Source: Roseateles_E cavernae
GTDB taxonomy: Bacteria > Pseudomonadota > Gammaproteobacteria > Burkholderiales > Burkholderiaceae_C
Assembly: GCF_040187885.1 (NCBI RefSeq)
Contig: NZ_JBDPLH010000001.1
Location: forward strand, 1,240,001 to 1,304,000
Direction: 5' to 3'
Length of the DNA stretch: 64,000 nucleotides
In this document: positions 60,728 through 64,000 of the stretch, piece after piece
Layout: each line of letters opens with the position of its first letter
Position numbering within the stretch: position 1 is the first letter of the stretch
Translations under genes and position numbers: made by a program
The notes under the pieces: model-generated
Told to the model about the DNA's origin: nothing
Seen by the model: the letters and a program-made list of their open reading frames with translations, nothing else
Databases searched by the model: none

Positions 60728-61525
60728 ATGATGAAGATTGCAGCGATCCAGATGGTGTCCGGGCCCGATGTGGCCGTGAACCTGGCGCGGGCGCGCCACT
60801 GGCTGGCCGAGGCGGCCGCGCAGGGCGCGCGGCTGGCGGCGCTGCCCGAGTATTTCTGCCTGATCGGGCTGAAGGACGAGGACAAGCTGGCGATTGCCGA
60901 AACCCCGGGGCAGGGCCCTATCCAGCAGGCCCTGGCCGACGCCGCGCGCGAGCTGGGCTTGTGGATCATCGGCGGCACGCTGCCGCTGCGCACGGCCGAT
61001 CCGGCGCGGGTGCGCAACAGCTGCCTGGTCTGGGCGCCCGACGGAAGCCAGGCCGCGCGCTACGACAAGATGCATCTGTTTTGCTACGACAACGGCCGCG
61101 AGCGCTATGACGAGGGCCGGGTGCTGCAGGCCGGCGAGGCGCCGGTGGCGGCCCAGGTCGAGGGCCTGCGCGTTGGTCTGTCGGTCTGCTACGACCTGCG
61201 CTTTCCCGAGCTCTACCGCGGCCTCGGGCCGCTGGACCTGATCAGCGTGCCCGCCGCCTTCACCCACACCACCGGCCAGGCCCATTGGGAGCTGCTGCTG
61301 CGCGCGCGAGCGGTCGAAAACCTCGCCTATCTCATCGCACCGGCCCAGGGCGGCACGCATCAGAATGGACGCCGGACCTGGGGCCACACGATGATCGTCG
61401 ACCCCTGGGGCGAGGTGCTGGCATGCCTGCCCGAGGGCGAGGGCGTGGTGCTGGCGGAGATCGACACGGCACGGCTGGCCCAGCTGCGGCAGCAGCTGCC
61501 GGCCCTGCAACACAGGCGTTTGTGA
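60728..61525 (+). CDS. Carbon-nitrogen hydrolase (nitrilase superfamily, Nit1-like)
   Basis: A 265-residue amidase of the nitrilase fold. The catalytic triad is visible: Glu in LPEYFCLIG (about residue 41), Lys in RYDKMHLF (about 112) and Cys in LSVCYDLRFPELYR (about 154). The branch resembles deaminated-glutathione amidase, which repairs a side product of transaminases; this is a likely but unproven activity. The start has GGAG upstream, with two consecutive ATGs at 60728 and 60731. The stop overlaps the next start by one base. Confidence 0.9.
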   Translation: MMKIAAIQMVSGPDVAVNLARARHWLAEAAAQGARLAALPEYFCLIGLKDEDKLAIAETPGQGPIQQALADAARELGLWIIGGTLPLRTADPARVRNSCLVWAPDGSQAARYDKMHLFCYDNGRERYDEGRVLQAGEAPVAAQVEGLRVGLSVCYDLRFPELYRGLGPLDLISVPAAFTHTTGQAHWELLLRARAVENLAYLIAPAQGGTHQNGRRTWGHTMIVDPWGEVLACLPEGEGVVLAEIDTARLAQLRQQLPALQHRRL

Positions 61526-62079
61526 TGGTGACGAGCAGGCGGAATTTGCTGATCGCGACCGGATGTCTGGCCGGGCTGGCCGCCTGCGGCACAGCCTCGC
61601 AGTCGCACAAGATGGCGCTGGCGCCGGCCGATGCGCTGCAGCTGCGCGGCTTCATGCCCGAGGGCCTGCGCGGCCAGGTGGCGCTGGCCGATGTCAGCGG
61701 CGGCGCCGAGACCGGCCGTTGGTGGGGCTCCAAGGTCAGCAGCCTGGCGCTGGAGCATGCGCTGGAAGAGTCCTTGCGGGCCGTCGGCCTGTGGGCATCG
61801 AGCCCGCCGGCGGCGCGCTACCGGCTCAAGGCCCAGTTGCTGGCGCTGTCGCAGCCGCTGGTGTCGCTGGACACCGAGGTCGCCAGCGCGGTGCATTTCA
61901 GCCTGGTCGAGCAGAGCAGCGCTGCCCTGGTCTATCAGCGCAGCGTGCGCACGGTGCACAAGGCCGAGTTCACCGAGGCCATGCTGTCCCAGCCCGAGCG
62001 TCTGCGCCTGGCCAATGAGGGCGCGGTTCGCCAGGCCATCGAACTGATGCTGCGCGATCTGGCCAATCAGCGCTTTTGA
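61525..62079 (+). CDS. Lipoprotein, ABC-type transport auxiliary-like
   Basis: A 184-residue lipoprotein with signal peptide and lipobox LAGLAACG (Cys about residue 21). The mature part has a strand/helix pattern with ALEESLRAVGLWA and ARYRLKAQLLALSQPLVSL, reminiscent of the LptE/ABC auxiliary lipoprotein fold, but I cannot assign it. It is coupled to the nitrilase-like gene by a one-base overlap (TGATG) and is the last gene of the yhdP unit. Confidence 0.75.
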   Translation: MVTSRRNLLIATGCLAGLAACGTASQSHKMALAPADALQLRGFMPEGLRGQVALADVSGGAETGRWWGSKVSSLALEHALEESLRAVGLWASSPPAARYRLKAQLLALSQPLVSLDTEVASAVHFSLVEQSSAALVYQRSVRTVHKAEFTEAMLSQPERLRLANEGAVRQAIELMLRDLANQRF

Positions 62080-62191
62080 GCCCCCCGCGCGGCGGCTGAA
62101 TTTGCTTATTGCGATTCCGTTCTTGGAAATCTAGGGTTTTCCACTAGCATCGCGGACTGCGAATTTGACGGGGCCAGGCCCCGCCGCCCCG

Positions 62192-63196
62192 GTGATAGAA
62201 CTCGACGACATCCACAAATCCTTCCGCCTTGGCGAGCGCCAGGTGCCGGCACTGCGGGGCCTGAGCCTGCGGGTCGAGCCCGGCGAGGTGTTCGGCATCA
62301 TCGGCGCCTCGGGCGCCGGCAAGAGCACCCTGCTGCGCGTGATCAATCTGCTGGAGCGGCCCGACAGCGGCGCCGTGCGGGTGGCCGGTGCCGAGCTGCT
62401 GGGCCTGGATGAGGCGGGGCTGCGCGCCGCGCGCCAGCGCATCGGCATGATCTTCCAGCACTTCAATCTGCTGTCCAGCAAGACCGTGGCCCAGAACGTG
62501 GCCTGGCCGCTGCTGATCGCCGGCCGGCCGGCCGCCGAGATCGGCCCGCGCGTGGTCGAGCTGCTGGCCCGCGTCGGCCTGAGCGCCCATGCCGACAAAT
62601 ACCCGGCCCAGCTGTCCGGCGGGCAGAAGCAGCGCGTCGGCATCGCGCGAGCGCTGGCGACGAAGCCGCAGCTGCTGCTGTGCGACGAGGCCACCAGCGC
62701 GCTGGACCCCGAGACCACCCGCGATGTGCTGGACCTGCTGGCCGAGATCAACCAGGAGCTGGGCCTGACCATCGTGCTGATCACCCATGAGATGGAGGTG
62801 GTGCGGCGGGTCTGCGACCGGGTCGCGGTGCTGGAGGCGGGCCGCATCGTCGAGCAGGGCGAGGTGGCGCGGGTCTTTCTGCATCCGCGCGAGGCGGTGA
62901 CGCGGCGCTTTGTGCTGGAGGCCGAGCATGTCGACGAGCAGGCGCAGCTGGACGATTACGCCCATGTGCCGGGCCGGCTGCTGCGCCTGACCTTCCGGGG
63001 CGAGCGCACCTATGAGCCACTGCTGGGCGAGGTGGCGCGGCGCGCCGGCATCGACTTCGGCATCCTGTCGGGCCGCATCGACCGCATCAAGACCGTGCCC
63101 TATGGCCAGCTGACGATCTCGGTGACCGGCGGCGATCTGGCCGCCGCCGAGGCGCTGCTGAGCGAGCGCGGTGTCACGGTGGAGGTGCTGCGCTGA
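62192..63196 (+). CDS. metN: Methionine ABC transporter ATP-binding protein
   Basis: A 334-residue ATPase of the D-methionine/L-methionine importer. Walker A is GASGAGKSTLLRV, signature LSGGQKQRVGIARAL, Walker B LLLCDEATSALD, with the switch His in LITHEMEVV. The C-terminal 75 residues form the NIL regulatory domain that binds methionine and inhibits transport. I favour the GTG at 62192 (VIELDDIHKSF) because MetN proteins begin there; a TTG at 62165 would add nine residues. The 112 bases upstream contain an AT-rich promoter-like stretch but no riboswitch that I can recognise. Confidence 0.93.
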   Translation: MIELDDIHKSFRLGERQVPALRGLSLRVEPGEVFGIIGASGAGKSTLLRVINLLERPDSGAVRVAGAELLGLDEAGLRAARQRIGMIFQHFNLLSSKTVAQNVAWPLLIAGRPAAEIGPRVVELLARVGLSAHADKYPAQLSGGQKQRVGIARALATKPQLLLCDEATSALDPETTRDVLDLLAEINQELGLTIVLITHEMEVVRRVCDRVAVLEAGRIVEQGEVARVFLHPREAVTRRFVLEAEHVDEQAQLDDYAHVPGRLLRLTFRGERTYEPLLGEVARRAGIDFGILSGRIDRIKTVPYGQLTISVTGGDLAAAEALLSERGVTVEVLR

Positions 63197-63861
63197 TGTT
63201 GGATATCTTCATTGCGATGGACTGGGCCGAGATCGGCCTGGCCGGGGTCGACACCCTCTTGATGCTGGGCGGCGCGCTGCTGTTCACCTTGCTGCTGGGC
63301 CTGCCGCTGGGCGTGCTGCTGTTCCTGCTCGACCGGGGCCAGCTGCTGGCCGCGCCGCGCGCTTATGCGCTGTTGTCGCTGGTCGTCAATGTGCTGCGCT
63401 CGCTGCCTTTTGTGATCCTGCTGATCGTGCTGATCCCCTTCACCTTGCTGGTGGCCGGCACTTCGCTGGGCGTGGCCGGCGCGATCCCGCCGCTGGTGGT
63501 CGGGGCCGTGCCCTTCTTTGCCCGCCTGGTCGAGGGCGCGCTGCGCGGCGTCGATCGCGGCATCGTCGAGGCCGGCCAGGCCATGGGGGCCAAGACCTGG
63601 CAGATCGTCTGGCAGGCCCTGTTGCCCGAGGCCCGGCCGGCCATCGTCTCGGCCGCCACCGTGACCGCGATCACCCTGGTCGGCTACACGGCCATGTCCG
63701 GCGTGATCGGCGGCGGCGGCCTGGGTGATCTGGCGATCCGCTTTGGCTACCAGCGCTTCCAGACCGAGGTGATGGTGGTGACGGTGGTGTTGCTGCTGCT
63801 GCTGGTGCAGCTGCTGCAGATGCTGGGCGATTGGCTGGTGCATCGCTTCACCCGTCGTTGA
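63196..63861 (+). CDS. metI: Methionine ABC transporter permease
   Basis: A 221-residue inner-membrane permease with five predicted helices and the EAA-loop contact IVEAGQAMGAKTWQIVWQALLPEA (about residues 119-142). The end GYQRFQTEVMVVTVVLLLLLV is typical of MetI. The ATG at 63196 overlaps the metN stop by one base. It forms the importer with MetN and the binding protein that follows. Confidence 0.94.
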   Translation: MLDIFIAMDWAEIGLAGVDTLLMLGGALLFTLLLGLPLGVLLFLLDRGQLLAAPRAYALLSLVVNVLRSLPFVILLIVLIPFTLLVAGTSLGVAGAIPPLVVGAVPFFARLVEGALRGVDRGIVEAGQAMGAKTWQIVWQALLPEARPAIVSAATVTAITLVGYTAMSGVIGGGGLGDLAIRFGYQRFQTEVMVVTVVLLLLLVQLLQMLGDWLVHRFTRR

Positions 63862-63892
63862 ATTTTTCTGTTGTACCTAGAGGAGTAGACCC

Positions 63893-64000
63893 ATGAAGAA
63901 GATTGCAATTGCCCTGGCCGCCTTGGCCCTCAGCGGTTTCGCCGCCGCAGAGAAGCTCAGCGTGGCCGCCACCGCGGTGCCGCACGCCGAGATCCTGGAG
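63893..64000 (+). CDS. metQ: Methionine-binding periplasmic protein, N-terminus only
   Basis: The first 36 codons are present before the window ends. They encode a signal peptide (MKKIAIALAALALSGFAAA) and the start of a NlpA/MetQ-type binding protein (VAATAVPHAEILE, where PHAEIL is the family hallmark). No lipobox Cys is visible, so the protein is probably soluble in the periplasm. AGGAG lies eight bases before the ATG. It completes metNIQ. Confidence 0.92.
   Translation, partial: MKKIAIALAALALSGFAAAEKLSVAATAVPHAEILE

Noticed and set aside
62080..62191. Possible SAM-type riboswitch before metN
   Set aside because: The stretch is only about 110 bases, lacks the multi-helix layout of SAM riboswitches, and looks like a plain promoter region.
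1..64000. CRISPR arrays, tRNA or rRNA genes
   Set aside because: I saw no regularly spaced repeats and no tRNA or rRNA signatures. Repetitive-looking stretches are GC-rich codon patterns.

Overview
The window is a 64 kb piece of a high-GC (about 68-70 %) Gram-negative chromosome. Gene content and order point to Betaproteobacteria, order Burkholderiales, most likely the Roseateles/Rubrivivax/Leptothrix branch. The evidence is the bamE-dapB-exbB-exbD-leuS-lptE-holA run, hpf-ptsN-hprK, thiL-pgpA-pncC, glnE back-to-back with yhdP, a PEP-CTERM protein with a rhombosortase, and many GGDEF/EAL and histidine-kinase proteins. I saw no rRNA, tRNA or CRISPR array. Coding density is high and most neighbouring genes overlap by 1-16 bp.

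Layout. 1-463: a secreted guanyl-specific ribonuclease and the first codons of a probable barstar inhibitor. 759-5921: malic enzyme maeB divergent from a PAS histidine kinase/LuxR-type regulator pair of DctSR type. 5878-11464: a kelch protein, an M16 peptidase and a large ligand-sensing diguanylate cyclase. 11518-12105: hemerythrin. 12106-16020: a clearly foreign segment of about 50 % GC holding five small same-strand genes (membrane protein, unknown, HEPN-like, GNAT, small unknown). It has integron attC-type core sites, an IS110-family transposase remnant and a decayed copy of the thiL start. 16050-19570: VOC protein, thiL, pgpA, pncC, ghrA. 19615-25371: TPR-GAF histidine kinase facing a cupredoxin plus GGDEF-EAL operon. 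25461-32188: the housekeeping run from bamE to holA. 32283-36201: fur, hprK, ptsN, hpf, corA with a structured leader. 36194-38540: a glycosyltransferase-HAD fusion and a universal stress protein.

38545-48243 is the most distinctive block. A minus-strand lipid/oxidative-stress cluster (SnoaL-like, SDR, DUF3833 lipoprotein, GPH-type transporter, chalcone-isomerase-like, Cfa-type methylase, DUF1365, FAD oxidoreductase, glutathione peroxidase) is divergent from a MerR-type regulator with intact adenosylcobalamin photoreceptor motifs (CarH/LitR type) and a diiron ferritin-like protein. Two 15-bp inverted repeats 63 bp apart lie between the two units. I infer a light or singlet-oxygen responsive membrane-lipid remodelling regulon.

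48290-64000: a GntR-ABC operon, a PEP-CTERM protein, a GST, a DMT transporter, a rhombosortase, glnE divergent from yhdP, a nitrilase-family amidase, a lipoprotein, and the methionine importer metNIQ, cut by the right edge.
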